64,000 nt of DNA, from assembly GCF_004137255.1 (NCBI RefSeq), contig NZ_SDWT01000002.1:372001-436000 (forward strand), in the 5' to 3' direction. The notes beneath the pieces were generated by a model. The model saw nothing but the letters and a program-made list of their open reading frames with translations. It made no database searches and was not told where the DNA came from. Source of the stretch: Nocardioides oleivorans. GTDB lineage: Bacteria; Actinomycetota; Actinomycetes; Propionibacteriales; Nocardioidaceae. Shown in pieces: positions 26,310 to 39,098 of the stretch. The stretch's first letter is position 1, and each line of letters opens with the position of its first letter. The position numbers and the translations under genes are program-made.

Positions 26310-27277
26310 GCGCGTGCCTTTCCGAGGGACTCACCCAACAGGCCGGTCGGACGGAACATCAGGACCACGACGAGCACGACGAAGGCGTAGACGTTGGTCC
26401 AGCTCGAGTCCCAGATCGCCGAGGCGTAGACCTCGACGATGCCGAGGAAGAGCCCACCGACGAGGGCGCCGCGCAGGTTGCCGATGCCACCGAGGACCGC
26501 GGCCGTGAAGGCCTTGAGCCCGATGATGAAGCCGATGTCGAACTTCGTGATGTCGTACTGGACCGTGTAGAGCAGCGCGGCCACGCCGGCCATCGCGCCG
26601 CCCAGCACGAACACCAGCATGATGACGCGCTCCTGGTTGACGCCCATCAGCGAGGCGGTGTCCGGGTCCTGCGCGACGGCGCGGACGCCGCGGCCGAGCC
26701 GGCTCTTGTTCACGAAGGTGTCGAGGGCGAGCATCATCACGATCGCGCCGACGATGATCAGGACGCGCGTGTTGCTCACCGCGAGGTCGACACCGGGGAT
26801 GGTGAAGAGGGTCTTGGTCTCGAGCACCGACGGGATGTTGACGGTGACGCGGCCGAATGGCTGGCCGAAGAAGAACCGCAGCAGCTGGCCGAAGGTCTCC
26901 ACCAGCACCATCGAGCAGCCGATGCCGGTGATGAGGAAGATGAGGGGCGGAGCACCCTTCTTGCGGAGCGGTCGGTAGGCGATCCGCTCGACGGCGAGGG
27001 CTGTTCCGGCTGAGGCCAGCATGGCCACCAGCAGTGCGAGCACGGTGGCCGCGATGACCATCCCGGCTCCCATTCCGGCCGTGGCACCGATCACGGTGTA
27101 CGTGCCGAGCACAGCCCAGGTGCCCACCATGAACACCTCGGAGTGTGCGAAGTTGATCAGCTTCATCACGCCGTACACCATCGTGTAGCCGAGCGCGACG
27201 AGCGCGTAGATGGATCCGCGGGTGATGCCGTCAAGTGTGTGACGGTCCAACCCGCTGATCAGGGCATCGAAGTCCAC
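26306..27277 (-). CDS. livH: Branched-chain amino acid ABC transporter permease LivH
   Basis: This 323-residue permease has about eight hydrophobic helices: GSIYALVALGYTMVYGVMKLINFAHSEVFMVG is the LivH N-terminal signature, and VRAVAQDPDTASLMGVNQERV is the coupling loop. GTG at 27277 has GGGAGGGT upstream, so translation of livH starts independently of livK even if the transcript is shared. A strong hairpin lies just upstream (27321-27351). Confidence 0.95.
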   Translation of the reverse strand: MDFDALISGLDRHTLDGITRGSIYALVALGYTMVYGVMKLINFAHSEVFMVGTWAVLGTYTVIGATAGMGAGMVIAATVLALLVAMLASAGTALAVERIAYRPLRKKGAPPLIFLITGIGCSMVLVETFGQLLRFFFGQPFGRVTVNIPSVLETKTLFTIPGVDLAVSNTRVLIIVGAIVMMLALDTFVNKSRLGRGVRAVAQDPDTASLMGVNQERVIMLVFVLGGAMAGVAALLYTVQYDITKFDIGFIIGLKAFTAAVLGGIGNLRGALVGGLFLGIVEVYASAIWDSSWTNVYAFVVLVVVLMFRPTGLLGESLGKARA

Positions 27278-27320
27278 TCAGGACCCTCCCAGGTCGTGGG
27301 CCCGGTTCGGGCCATGGAAC

Positions 27321-27351
27321 GGGGGCGGTCGGGTTGGACCCGACCGCCCCC
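27321..27351 (-). terminator. Strong hairpin between livK and livH (partial terminator or RNA-stability element)
   Basis: A perfect 14-bp inverted repeat (GGGGGCGGTCGGGT / ACCCGACCGCCCCC) closes a 3-nt loop. It lies 30 bp after the livK stop and 44 bp before the livH start in the same operon. No U-tract follows, so it is either an incomplete terminator or a 3' stabiliser that keeps the binding-protein mRNA more abundant than the membrane part. Confidence 0.75.
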
Positions 27352-27381
27352 GCGTGATTCATGTGTGCGATCCGTGAAGGA

Positions 27382-28533
27382 TCAGGGGCTGACCTCGACC
27401 TCGGGGGTGAGCGTCCCGTCGGTGTTCTTGTAGGCCCAGTAGGAGACCTGGTCGGCCGGGACGTCGCCGTTCTCGTCGAACGCGATGTCCTTGCTCAGGC
27501 CCTCACCGGTGTAGTCGTTGACGAACGCCAGGACGTCCTCGCGGGTGCGAGCACCGTCGTCGAGCGCGGCCAGGAAGACGCTCATCGCGTCGTAGCCCTC
27601 AGCGGCGTAGGCACCGGGAGCGCCACCGAACTCGCCCTCGAAGTCGGAGGCGAACGTGCTGGACTCGTCGATCGGGGCGCAGGGGCACATCACGACGGCA
27701 CCCTCGCCGGCGTCGCCGACGGCCTTGCCGAAGTCGGCACCGTAGAGGCCGTCACCACCGATGAACGGGGCGTCGATGCCGGCGTCGCGGATCTGCTTGA
27801 GCAGGGGCGCGGCCTCGGCGATGTAGCCGCCGTACATGATCGCGTCGGGCTGGGCCGACTCCATCTTGGAGATGGTGGGCGCGAAGTCGGTCTGGCCGAC
27901 CTCGGTCTTGTCGCGCTGGACCATCTTGTCGCCGAGGGTCTCCTCGACGCGGTCGGCCAGCGGCTCGCCGTAGGCCTCGGAGTTGTCGACGACGAAGACC
28001 TTCGTCGCGCCGACCTCGTCGGTCAGGTACTTCGCGATGGCCGCACCCTGGTAGTCGTCGTAGGGGACGAGACGATGGAAGACCTCGACCGGGTCCTCCT
28101 GGGTGAGGTCGGTCGCAGTGGCGGACTGGCTGATCATGGGGATCCCGCCGTCCTGGTAGATCGACTTGGTCGCACGGGTCTCACCGGAGAAGGCACCACC
28201 GATGACACCGATGAACGAGTCGTCGCCGGCGATCTGGGTCGCGACAGGCGTCGCCTTGGCCGGGTCACCCTCGGTGTCGAAGCGCTCCAGGGTCACGGTG
28301 CAGTCGCCGCCGTCCCACTGGTCGAGCGCCAGCTGGGCGCCGTCGACCGACGGGATGACGATGCTGGCGTTCGCGCCGGACAGCGCACCCATCGCACCGA
28401 TCTTGAAGTCGCAGTCGCCGCCGCTGGCGTCGCTGCCGCCACCGCCGGTGTCGGTCGTGCCACACGCGGTGAGCGCAAGGCCGGCCACAGCAGTGAACGC
28501 GACAGCCTGCCACGTCTTGGACGAGCGGATCAT
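27382..28533 (-). CDS. livK: Branched-chain amino acid ABC transporter substrate-binding lipoprotein
   Basis: This is a 383-residue periplasmic-type binding protein anchored by a lipid: basic start MIRSSKTW, hydrophobic stretch, then lipobox LTAC with Cys24, and a Gly/Ser linker. The mature part is a Peripla_BP_6 fold (KIGAMGALSGANASIVIPSVDGAQLALDQW; GGAFSGETRATKSIYQDGGIPMISQSAT; VVDNSEAYGEPLADRVEETLG). It captures the solute outside the membrane and delivers it to LivHM. The ATG at 28533 has GGAGGGAT 4 bp upstream; an in-frame ATG 12 bp earlier is less likely. It is the first gene of the liv operon. Confidence 0.95.
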   Translation of the reverse strand: MIRSSKTWQAVAFTAVAGLALTACGTTDTGGGGSDASGGDCDFKIGAMGALSGANASIVIPSVDGAQLALDQWDGGDCTVTLERFDTEGDPAKATPVATQIAGDDSFIGVIGGAFSGETRATKSIYQDGGIPMISQSATATDLTQEDPVEVFHRLVPYDDYQGAAIAKYLTDEVGATKVFVVDNSEAYGEPLADRVEETLGDKMVQRDKTEVGQTDFAPTISKMESAQPDAIMYGGYIAEAAPLLKQIRDAGIDAPFIGGDGLYGADFGKAVGDAGEGAVVMCPCAPIDESSTFASDFEGEFGGAPGAYAAEGYDAMSVFLAALDDGARTREDVLAFVNDYTGEGLSKDIAFDENGDVPADQVSYWAYKNTDGTLTPEVEVSP

Positions 28534-28584
28534 AGATCCCTCCACAGTTCTATGGGCTGTCCACCTCGGCAGCCTCGTGGCGGG

Positions 28585-28590
28585 AACCTA
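28585..28590 (-). promoter_or_regulatory. Candidate -10 (TAGGTT) of the liv operon
   Basis: TAGGTT on the minus strand lies about 50 bp before the livK ATG, predicting a leader of about 45 nt that carries the GGAGGG ribosome site. I see no good -35 hexamer. The remaining 180 bp up to the ANTAR gene show nothing else recognisable. Confidence 0.4.
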
Positions 28591-28773
28591 ACACCCTGAA
28601 TGTGGCCCGGGACACGATTGGGAGGGTCGAGTTGCACGCCGTTGCCGATTCGTGACCATCCGGTCTGGTCCGGAAACACAACCGAAACGTGGTGCGAGGG
28701 CGCGCGAAACAGCGCCCTAACGGGTGGGTTCGGGCCGGAACGGGCAGGATCGGACTTTCGACGCCGGAGGCGC

Positions 28774-29415
28774 TCAGGCGCTGTCGCCGCCCCCGAGGCC
28801 GGCCACGCCGTGCTCCACGACGCCGTCGGCTACCTGCTTCATCGACAGGCGCAGGTCCATCGCCGTCTTCTGGATCCAGCGGAAGGCGTCGGGCTCGCTG
28901 AGGCCGAGCTTCTCCTGCAGCACGCCCTTGGCCCGGTCGACCGACTTGCGGGTCGCGAGCGACTCCTGGAGGTCGGAGACCTCGCGCTCGAGCACCGCGA
29001 TCTCGGCGTACCTGCTGACCGCCATCTCGATCGCGGGGACGAGGTCGCCGCGCTGGAACGGCTTCACGAGGTACGCCATCGCGCCAGCGTCGCGCGCCCG
29101 CTTGACCAGGTCGCGCTGGGAGAAGGCCGTGAGGATCACGACGGGGGCGATCCGCTCGCCGGCGATCGCCTCGGCCGCGGCGATCCCGTCGAGGACGGGC
29201 ATCCTCACGTCGAGGATCACCAGGTCGGGTCGCAGGTCGCGGGCCAGCTCGATGGCCCTCTGCCCGTCGCCGGCCTGGCCGACGACCTCGTAGCCCTCCT
29301 CGCCCAGCATCTCGGCGAGGTCCATCCGGATGAGCGCCTCGTCCTCGGCGATCACCACCCGACGCACGGCGTCCTGGGGGGCCGCGGCGGCGGGACTGGT
29401 CTCAGGCTGCGTCAC
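28774..29415 (-). CDS. ANTAR-domain response regulator (PdtaR-like)
   Basis: This 213-residue two-domain regulator has a receiver domain at residues 19-135, with acidic pocket EDE (24-26), phospho-acceptor D69 in LVILDVRMPVLDG, and Lys in AYLVKPFQRGD. A C-terminal ANTAR RNA-binding domain lies around residues 140-200 (LEREVSDLQESLATRKSVDRAKGVLQEKLGLSEPDAFRWIQ). ANTAR proteins bind paired hexanucleotide stem-loops and prevent transcription termination after phosphorylation. The closest architecture is M. tuberculosis PdtaR (Rv1626). No sensor kinase is adjacent. GTG at 29415 with a -10 7 bp upstream suggests a leaderless mRNA; tRNA-Leu diverges. Confidence 0.95.
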   Translation of the reverse strand: MTQPETSPAAAAPQDAVRRVVIAEDEALIRMDLAEMLGEEGYEVVGQAGDGQRAIELARDLRPDLVILDVRMPVLDGIAAAEAIAGERIAPVVILTAFSQRDLVKRARDAGAMAYLVKPFQRGDLVPAIEMAVSRYAEIAVLEREVSDLQESLATRKSVDRAKGVLQEKLGLSEPDAFRWIQKTAMDLRLSMKQVADGVVEHGVAGLGGGDSA

Positions 29416-29422
29416 GACGACA

Positions 29423-29428
29423 AGGCTA
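29423..29428 (-). promoter_or_regulatory. Predicted leaderless -10 (TAGCCT) of the ANTAR regulator
   Basis: On the minus strand TAGCCT, 7 bp, then GTG at 29415. It sits back-to-back with the tRNA-Leu promoter. Confidence 0.5.
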
Positions 29429-29435
29429 GTTCCGC

Positions 29436-29441
29436 TACCGT
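29436..29441 (+). promoter_or_regulatory. Candidate -10 (TACCGT) of tRNA-Leu
   Basis: TACCGT ends 11 bp before the first base of the mature tRNA, the spacing expected for a short 5' leader trimmed by RNase P. Confidence 0.5.
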
Positions 29442-29452
29442 GTGCGCACCTA

Positions 29453-29535
29453 GCCGGGTTGGCGGAATGGCAGACGCGGTGGTCTCAAACACCACTGCCC
29501 GCAAGGGCGTGTGGGTTCGACTCCCACACCCGGCA
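29453..29535 (+). tRNA. tRNA-Leu (anticodon CAA)
   Basis: This is an 83-nt class II tRNA. The acceptor arms GCCGGGT/ACCCGGC pair fully with discriminator A. The anticodon loop CTCAAAC gives CAA (reads UUG), a long variable arm follows (TGCCCGCAAGGGCGT) and the T-arm is GTGGG-TTCGACT-CCCAC. CCA is not encoded. An HTH/LAGLIDADG-like protein gene begins 40 bp after its 3' end, on the same strand. Confidence 0.97.
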
Positions 29536-29574
29536 CGCCGGGCCACTGTCAGTGGCTTCGCCGAGACTGGACGC

Positions 29575-30354
29575 ATGGTCCATGTCCGCCCGCAGTCGAC
29601 CGTGGACTCGGCCCTGCGGTGCTCGGACCGAGGCATGCGCGACGCCGACAACGCAGCGCTGCACGGCGTCGCGGTCAAGACGATCCGACGGTGGCGTCGG
29701 CTCTACCAGCGGCGAGGCCAGCCGCGCGGCCAGGGCCACCTCGCTCCCCCGTGCCCGCGGTGCGACGGCGCACCACTCGCAGCGCAGCAGTACGCCGAGC
29801 TGCTGGGGTGGTACCTCGGCGACGGCCACATCACGCTCGGGCGTAGGGGCGTCTACAACCTCCACGTCGTCAACGACGCGCGTTACGTCGTGCTGAACGC
29901 CCATGTGCTCGAGCTCATGGCGATCGTCAAGCCGCACGGCAGGCCGCACACACGTGTCGTCCCGGGCGCGGTGGTCGCCACCGTGTCGTGGAAGCACTGG
30001 CCCTGCCTGTTCCCCCAGCACGGATCGGGCCGCAAGCACGAGCGCGACATCGTGCTGCAGGGCTGGCAGCGTGAGGTGGTCGAGGACTTCCCTGCCGACT
30101 TCCTCCGGGGTCTCCTCCACTCCGACGGCGCCCGGGTGAACAACTGGGCCACTCGCGTCGTGGCGGGCGAGAAGCGTCGCTACGACTACCCGCGCTGGCA
30201 GTTCACCAACGCCAGCGAGGACATCATCGGGCTCTGCACGTGGGCGCTCGACCTGATCGACGTACCGTGGCGGCGCTCGGCACGACGAGTCGTCTCGGTC
30301 TCCCGGCGGGAGGCCGTCTCGCTCCTCGACGGCCTCGTCGGGCCCAAGGAGTAG
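29575..30354 (+). CDS. HTH plus LAGLIDADG-like protein next to tRNA-Leu
   Basis: This 259-residue protein has three parts. Residues about 14-50 look like a helix-turn-helix (RDADNAALHGVAVKTIRRWRRLYQRRG). A CxxC pair (C60, C63) follows. Residues 73-255 hold two LAGLIDADG-type repeats: LLGWYLGDGH (76-85) and FLRGLLHSDG (176-185), with the acidic residues D83 and D184 at the metal-binding positions. Between them lies KHWPCLFPQHG, which I remember as conserved in actinobacterial homologues. LAGLIDADG folds are homing endonucleases or, as in WhiA, DNA-binding regulators. The HTH and the lack of an intron or intein suggest a domesticated regulator or a tRNA-targeting mobile relic. The start ATG at 29575 is tentative; it may be transcribed by readthrough from tRNA-Leu. 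Confidence 0.75.
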   Translation: MVHVRPQSTVDSALRCSDRGMRDADNAALHGVAVKTIRRWRRLYQRRGQPRGQGHLAPPCPRCDGAPLAAQQYAELLGWYLGDGHITLGRRGVYNLHVVNDARYVVLNAHVLELMAIVKPHGRPHTRVVPGAVVATVSWKHWPCLFPQHGSGRKHERDIVLQGWQREVVEDFPADFLRGLLHSDGARVNNWATRVVAGEKRRYDYPRWQFTNASEDIIGLCTWALDLIDVPWRRSARRVVSVSRREAVSLLDGLVGPKE

Positions 30355-30357
30355 GAC

Positions 30358-31803
30358 TCAGGACCGGCGGTAGGCCGGCGCCGCCCCCGAGATCGCGTCG
30401 CCCATCCGGTGGATCCGCAGCGCGTTGGTGGACCCGGGGATCCCGGGCGGGCTGCCGGCGATGATGACGACCAGGTCGCCCTCCTTGACGCGGCCGATGT
30501 GGAGCAGCGACTCGTCGACCTGGCGCACCATCTCGTCGGTGTGCTCGACCTCGGCGCCCTGGAAGGTCTCCACGCCCCACGTCAGCGCGAGCTGCGAGCG
30601 CGTGCGGGCCGTCGGGGTGAAGGCGAGCACCGGGATCGGGCCGCGGTAGCGCGAGAGACGCTTGGCGGAGTCACCGCTCACGGTGAAGGCGACGACGTAC
30701 TTGGCGTTGACGCTCTCGGCCACCTCGGCCGCGGCCTTGGCGATGATGCCGCCACGGGTGTGCGGCTTCCAGGTCACGGCGGCCATGTGGCTCAGGCCGT
30801 GGTCCTCGGTCGACTCCACGATGCGGGCCATGGTCTCGACAGCGATGATGGGGAACTCCCCCACGCTCGTCTCGCCCGAGAGCATCACGGCGTCGGCGCC
30901 GTCGAGCACGGCGTTGGCCACGTCGCTCGCCTCGGCGCGGGTCGGCGCGGGCGCGGTGATCATCGACTCCAGCATCTGCGTGGCGACGATGACCGGCTTC
31001 GCGTTGCGGCGGGCCTTGTCGATGATGAGCTTCTGGTGGATCGGCACGTCCTCGAGCGGGCACTCCACGCCGAGGTCGCCGCGCGCGACCATGACGCCGT
31101 CGAAGGCGTCGACGATCTCGTCGATGTTGGCGATCGCCTGGGGCTTCTCGATCTTCGCGATCACGGGCACGAAGATGCCCTCCTCGCGCATGATGGCGCG
31201 CACGTCCTCGGCGTCGACGGCGTTGCGCACGAAGCTCAGGGCGATGAAGTCCACGCCGAGCTTCAGCGCCCAGCGCAGGTCCTCGGTGTCCTTGTCCGAC
31301 AGTGCGGGGACCGACACCGCGACACCGGGCAGGTTGATGCCCTTGTTGTTGGAGACCTTGCCGGGCACGACGACCTCGGTGACCACGTCGGTGTCGTCGA
31401 CCGAGATGACCTTGAGGCGCACCTTGCCGTCGTCGATGAGCAGCGGGTCGCCGGGCTTCACGTCGCCGGGCAGACCCTTGTAGGTCGTGCCGCACTGGTC
31501 GACGTCGCCCACCACGTCACGCGTGGTGATGGTGAAGGTGGCACCCCGCTTCAGCTTCACCGGGCCGTCGCCGAAGGTCTCCAGGCGGATCTTCGGGCCC
31601 TGGAGGTCCGCGAAGATGCCGATGGCACGGCCGGTCTCGTCGGAGGTCTTGCGCACCAGTCGGTACACCGCTTCGTGGTCGGCGTACGCCCCGTGGCTCA
31701 TGTTGAGCCGGGCGACGTCCATCCCGGCGTCGACGAGTGCTCGGATGCCCTCCGGGGTGTTCACTGCGGGGCCGAGGGTGCAGACGATCTTTGCTCTACG
31801 CAC
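30358..31803 (-). CDS. pyk: Pyruvate kinase
   Basis: This 481-residue enzyme converts phosphoenolpyruvate and ADP to pyruvate and ATP. It starts RRAKIVCTLGPAVNTPEGIRALVDAGMDVARLNMSHG (substrate-site Arg and Asn). A B domain follows, then VPVIAKIEKPQAIANIDEIVDAFDGVMVARGDLGVE, the family signature with catalytic Lys and metal-binding Glu/Asp, and KPVIVATQMLESM. The C-terminal allosteric domain is complete. Longer upstream readings add non-homologous residues; the GTG at 31803 sits 7 bp after a -10 hexamer. The stop converges to within 4 bp of the LAGLIDADG-like gene. Confidence 0.98.
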   Translation of the reverse strand: MRRAKIVCTLGPAVNTPEGIRALVDAGMDVARLNMSHGAYADHEAVYRLVRKTSDETGRAIGIFADLQGPKIRLETFGDGPVKLKRGATFTITTRDVVGDVDQCGTTYKGLPGDVKPGDPLLIDDGKVRLKVISVDDTDVVTEVVVPGKVSNNKGINLPGVAVSVPALSDKDTEDLRWALKLGVDFIALSFVRNAVDAEDVRAIMREEGIFVPVIAKIEKPQAIANIDEIVDAFDGVMVARGDLGVECPLEDVPIHQKLIIDKARRNAKPVIVATQMLESMITAPAPTRAEASDVANAVLDGADAVMLSGETSVGEFPIIAVETMARIVESTEDHGLSHMAAVTWKPHTRGGIIAKAAAEVAESVNAKYVVAFTVSGDSAKRLSRYRGPIPVLAFTPTARTRSQLALTWGVETFQGAEVEHTDEMVRQVDESLLHIGRVKEGDLVVIIAGSPPGIPGSTNALRIHRMGDAISGAAPAYRRS

Positions 31804-31810
31804 GTGCTTC

Positions 31811-31816
31811 ACCCTA
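31811..31816 (-). promoter_or_regulatory. Predicted leaderless -10 (TAGGGT) of pyk
   Basis: On the minus strand TAGGGT, spacer GAAGCAC, then GTG at 31803. The same TAGGGTGAAGC string occurs in front of pabC. Confidence 0.55.
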
Positions 31817-31884
31817 TCGCAGATTGGATCGTTCCAAAGCAGATCAGTTACTGCGCGTCCCGCTGTAACGCCGGGTTCGTGCAC

Positions 31885-31914
31885 CCACCCACCCCCGTAC
31901 ATGGGGGTGGGTGG
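31885..31914 (-). terminator. Hairpin terminator after gltD
   Basis: A perfect 12-bp stem (CCACCCACCCCC / GGGGGTGGGTGG) with a 6-nt loop starts 33 bp beyond the gltD stop and about 70 bp before the pyk promoter. It is G/C-only with no U-tract, the common actinobacterial form. Confidence 0.7.
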
Positions 31915-31946
31915 TGCCGTTCACCCGGCGTCACGGCCAGAGGGCC

Positions 31947-33414
31947 TCAGACGACGAGCGGGCGCTCGTGCGGCTTGATGGGCGCGGGCAGCGTCGTCGA
32001 GCCGGTGAGGTGCGCGTCGACCGCCGCAGCGGCGCTGCGACCCTCGGCGATCGCCCACACGATGAGCGACTGGCCACGGCCCACGTCGCCGGCGACGTAC
32101 ACGCCCGGGACGGAGGCGGCGTAGGAGCCGTCGCGCTTGACGTTGCCGCGCTCGTCGAGCTCCACACCGAGCTGCTCGATCAGGCCGGACTCTCCCCCGG
32201 CCAGCTTCTTCTCCGGTCCGACGAAGCCCATCGCCAGCAGCACGAGCTGCGCCGGGATCTCCCGCTCCGTGCCCTCGACGGGCTGGAACTTCGCGTCGAC
32301 CTCGACCAGCCGCAGCGAGGCGACGTTGCCGTCGGCGTCGCCCACGAACTCCTTGGTCGAGGCGGCGTACATCCGGTCGCCGCCCTCCTCGTGGGCCGAG
32401 GAGACCCGGAAGAGCATGGGGTACGTCGGCCACGGCTGGCCCGCGGGTCGCTCCCCGCCCGGCTGCGGCATGATCTCGAGCTGGGTGATCGAGCGGGCAC
32501 CCTGGCGGATCGACGTGCCGAGGCAGTCGGCGCCGGTGTCACCGCCGCCGATGATGACGACGTCCTTGTCGGTGGCGAGGATCTGGCCCTCGACCTCCTC
32601 ACCGAGGGCGACCCGGTTGGCCTGCGGCAGGAACTCCATGGCCTGGTGGATGCCGCCGAGCTCGCGCCCGGTGGCGGGGAGGTCACGCGCCTCGGTCGCG
32701 CCCATCGCCAGCACGACGGCGTCGTACCGGGCCAGGAGCTGCGGGCCCGTGATGTCGCCGCCCACGTTGACGCCGGCCCGGAACACGGTGCCCTCGCGAC
32801 GCATCTGGTCCAGGCGTCGGTCGAGGTGCTTCTTCTCCATCTTGAACTCGGGGATGCCGTAGCGCATCAGGCCCCCGATCTTGTCGGCCCGCTCGTAGAC
32901 GGCGACCGTGTGGCCGGCCCGCGTGAGCTGCTGAGCGGCGGCGAGCCCGGCCGGGCCCGAGCCGATGACGGCGACCGTCTTGCCCGAGAGCCACTCCGGC
33001 GGCTGCGGCCGGACGTAGCCCGAGCCCCACGCGCGGTCGATGATCGAGACCTCGACGTTCTTGATGGTCACCGGGTCCTGGTTGATGCCCAGCACGCAGG
33101 CGGTCTCGCAGGGGGCCGGGCACAGGCGACCGGTGAACTCCGGGAAGTTGTTCGTCGCGTGGAGCCGGTCCATCGCGCCGTCCCAGTCGTCGCGCCAGAC
33201 CAGGTCGTTCCACTCCGGGATGATGTTGCCCAGCGGGCAGCCCTGGTGGCAGAACGGGATGCCGCAGTCCATGCAGCGGCTGGCCTGGGTGTTGATGATC
33301 GGCAGCAGCGCGCGGCCGATGCCGTCGGGATAGACCTCGTCCCAGTCCTGGACGCGCTCGGCGACGTCGCGGCGGGACGCGACCTCGCGCCCGCTCTTCA
33401 GGAATCCCTTCGGG

Positions 33415-33422
<8 letters not shown>
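31947..33422 (-). CDS. gltD: Glutamate synthase (NADPH) small subunit
   Basis: This 491-residue flavoprotein supplies electrons from NADPH to GltB for making two glutamates from glutamine and 2-oxoglutarate. N-terminal Fe-S cysteines are in [17 protein letters not shown] and [12 protein letters not shown]. The FAD motif is [17 protein letters not shown], the NADPH motif is [16 protein letters not shown], and the second FAD block is [21 protein letters not shown]. The length is normal. The ATG at 33422 overlaps the gltB stop by 8 bp; the longer frame upstream is a shadow of gltB. Confidence 0.98.
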
Positions 33423-37965
<4,543 letters not shown>

Positions 37966-38071
37966 GGAGGCATTCTCCCGTCGTCGTCCCGGCGCGCCAG
38001 CGGCTGAGCGCTGGCAGGTCACGGGTGGTGGGCGTTACCGCTGGGGACGACGTTGGCCCGAGCAAGACGGA

Positions 38072-38077
38072 AATCTA
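38072..38077 (-). promoter_or_regulatory. Candidate -10 (TAGATT) for gltBD
   Basis: TAGATT on the minus strand sits in the 143-bp gap between lgt and gltB, about 107 bp before the gltB ATG, and directly after the predicted lgt hairpin. No -35 is evident. Confidence 0.35.
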
Positions 38078-38078
38078 T

Positions 38079-38096
38079 CACCGGCTCACGCCGGTG
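38079..38096 (-). terminator. Hairpin after lgt
   Basis: A 7-bp perfect stem (CACCGGC / GCCGGTG) with a 4-nt loop lies 13 bp beyond the lgt stop. On the minus strand ATAGATTTCC follows, which gives a weak U-run. It probably ends the trp-lgt transcript. Confidence 0.55.
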
Positions 38097-38108
38097 GGGA
38101 CGCACATG

Positions 38109-39098
38109 TCAGGCCGTGGACCCGGACGTCTCGTCCTCGGACGTCCCGTCGGACTCCTGGCGGGACTCCCGGTCCATCCGGTCCTCGCCCCGGTCCTCGC
38201 TCACGTCCTCGGTGTCGGGCTCCTGCGTGCGCACCGTCTCCTCGCGCCCGGGGTGCTTCCTGAGCGACCACGCGAAGAAGATCGCGGCGGCGACGAACAG
38301 CACGATCGAGGTCCACACGTTGAGGCGCAGGCCGAGCACGTCGTTCATCTGGACCTCGTCGATGCGCATGTTCTCGATCCACCCGCGACCGGCGGTGTAG
38401 AGCATCACGTAGAGCGCGACGACCCGGCCGTGGCCGATCCGGTAGCGGCGGTCGAGCCAGATCAGGACCGCGAACGCGGCGAGGTTCCACAGGCACTCGT
38501 AGAGGAACGTGGGGTGGTACGTCGCCACGTCGAGGAGCCCGGCCTCGCGGTGGGCGACGTCGATCTCGAGGCCCCACGGGAGGTTCGTCGGGCCGCCGTA
38601 GAGCTCCTGGTTGAACCAGTTGCCCCAGCGACCCATCGCCTGCGCGACCAGCACCCCCGGCGCGAGGGCGTCGAGGAGCGGCAGCACCTTGATGCCGCGG
38701 GTGCGGCACCCGATCCAGATGCCGACGGCGCCGAGCGCGATCGCGCCCCAGATCCCCAGTCCGCCGCGCCAGACGTAGAGCGCGGTGACCGGGTTCTTGC
38801 CCTCGCCGAAGTAGAGCTCCCAGTCGGTGATCACGTGGTAGAGCCGCCCGCCGACGAGGCCGAACGGGACGGCCCAGATCGCCAGGTCGCTGACCTCGCC
38901 CGCGATGCCGCCACGCGCGACCCAGCGGCGCTCGCCGATCCAGATCGCGGCGACGATGCCGAGGATGATGCACAGCGCGTAGCCACGGATCGGCACCGGA
39001 CCGAGGTGCCACACGCCCTGCGACGGGCTGGGGATCGTCATGAGCGTCATCAGGGGCGCGTGCACGTCGGGGAGCAGGGACAGCATGGGGAGCATCAT
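38109..39098 (-). CDS. lgt: Prolipoprotein diacylglyceryl transferase
   Basis: This 329-residue integral membrane enzyme transfers diacylglycerol from phosphatidylglycerol to the lipobox Cys of prolipoproteins. It has about seven helices, the RGGLGIWGAI block (residues 111-120) and the Lgt signature GRWGNWFNQELYGGP (about 156-170). A 50-residue charged C-terminal tail (many Glu, Asp and Arg) follows, typical of actinobacterial Lgt. The start ATG at 39098 overlaps the SCO gene stop as ATGA; a third Met (39086) is the fallback. Two substrates of this enzyme are encoded in this window (LivK and the SCO protein). Confidence 0.96.
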   Translation of the reverse strand: MMLPMLSLLPDVHAPLMTLMTIPSPSQGVWHLGPVPIRGYALCIILGIVAAIWIGERRWVARGGIAGEVSDLAIWAVPFGLVGGRLYHVITDWELYFGEGKNPVTALYVWRGGLGIWGAIALGAVGIWIGCRTRGIKVLPLLDALAPGVLVAQAMGRWGNWFNQELYGGPTNLPWGLEIDVAHREAGLLDVATYHPTFLYECLWNLAAFAVLIWLDRRYRIGHGRVVALYVMLYTAGRGWIENMRIDEVQMNDVLGLRLNVWTSIVLFVAAAIFFAWSLRKHPGREETVRTQEPDTEDVSEDRGEDRMDRESRQESDGTSEDETSGSTA

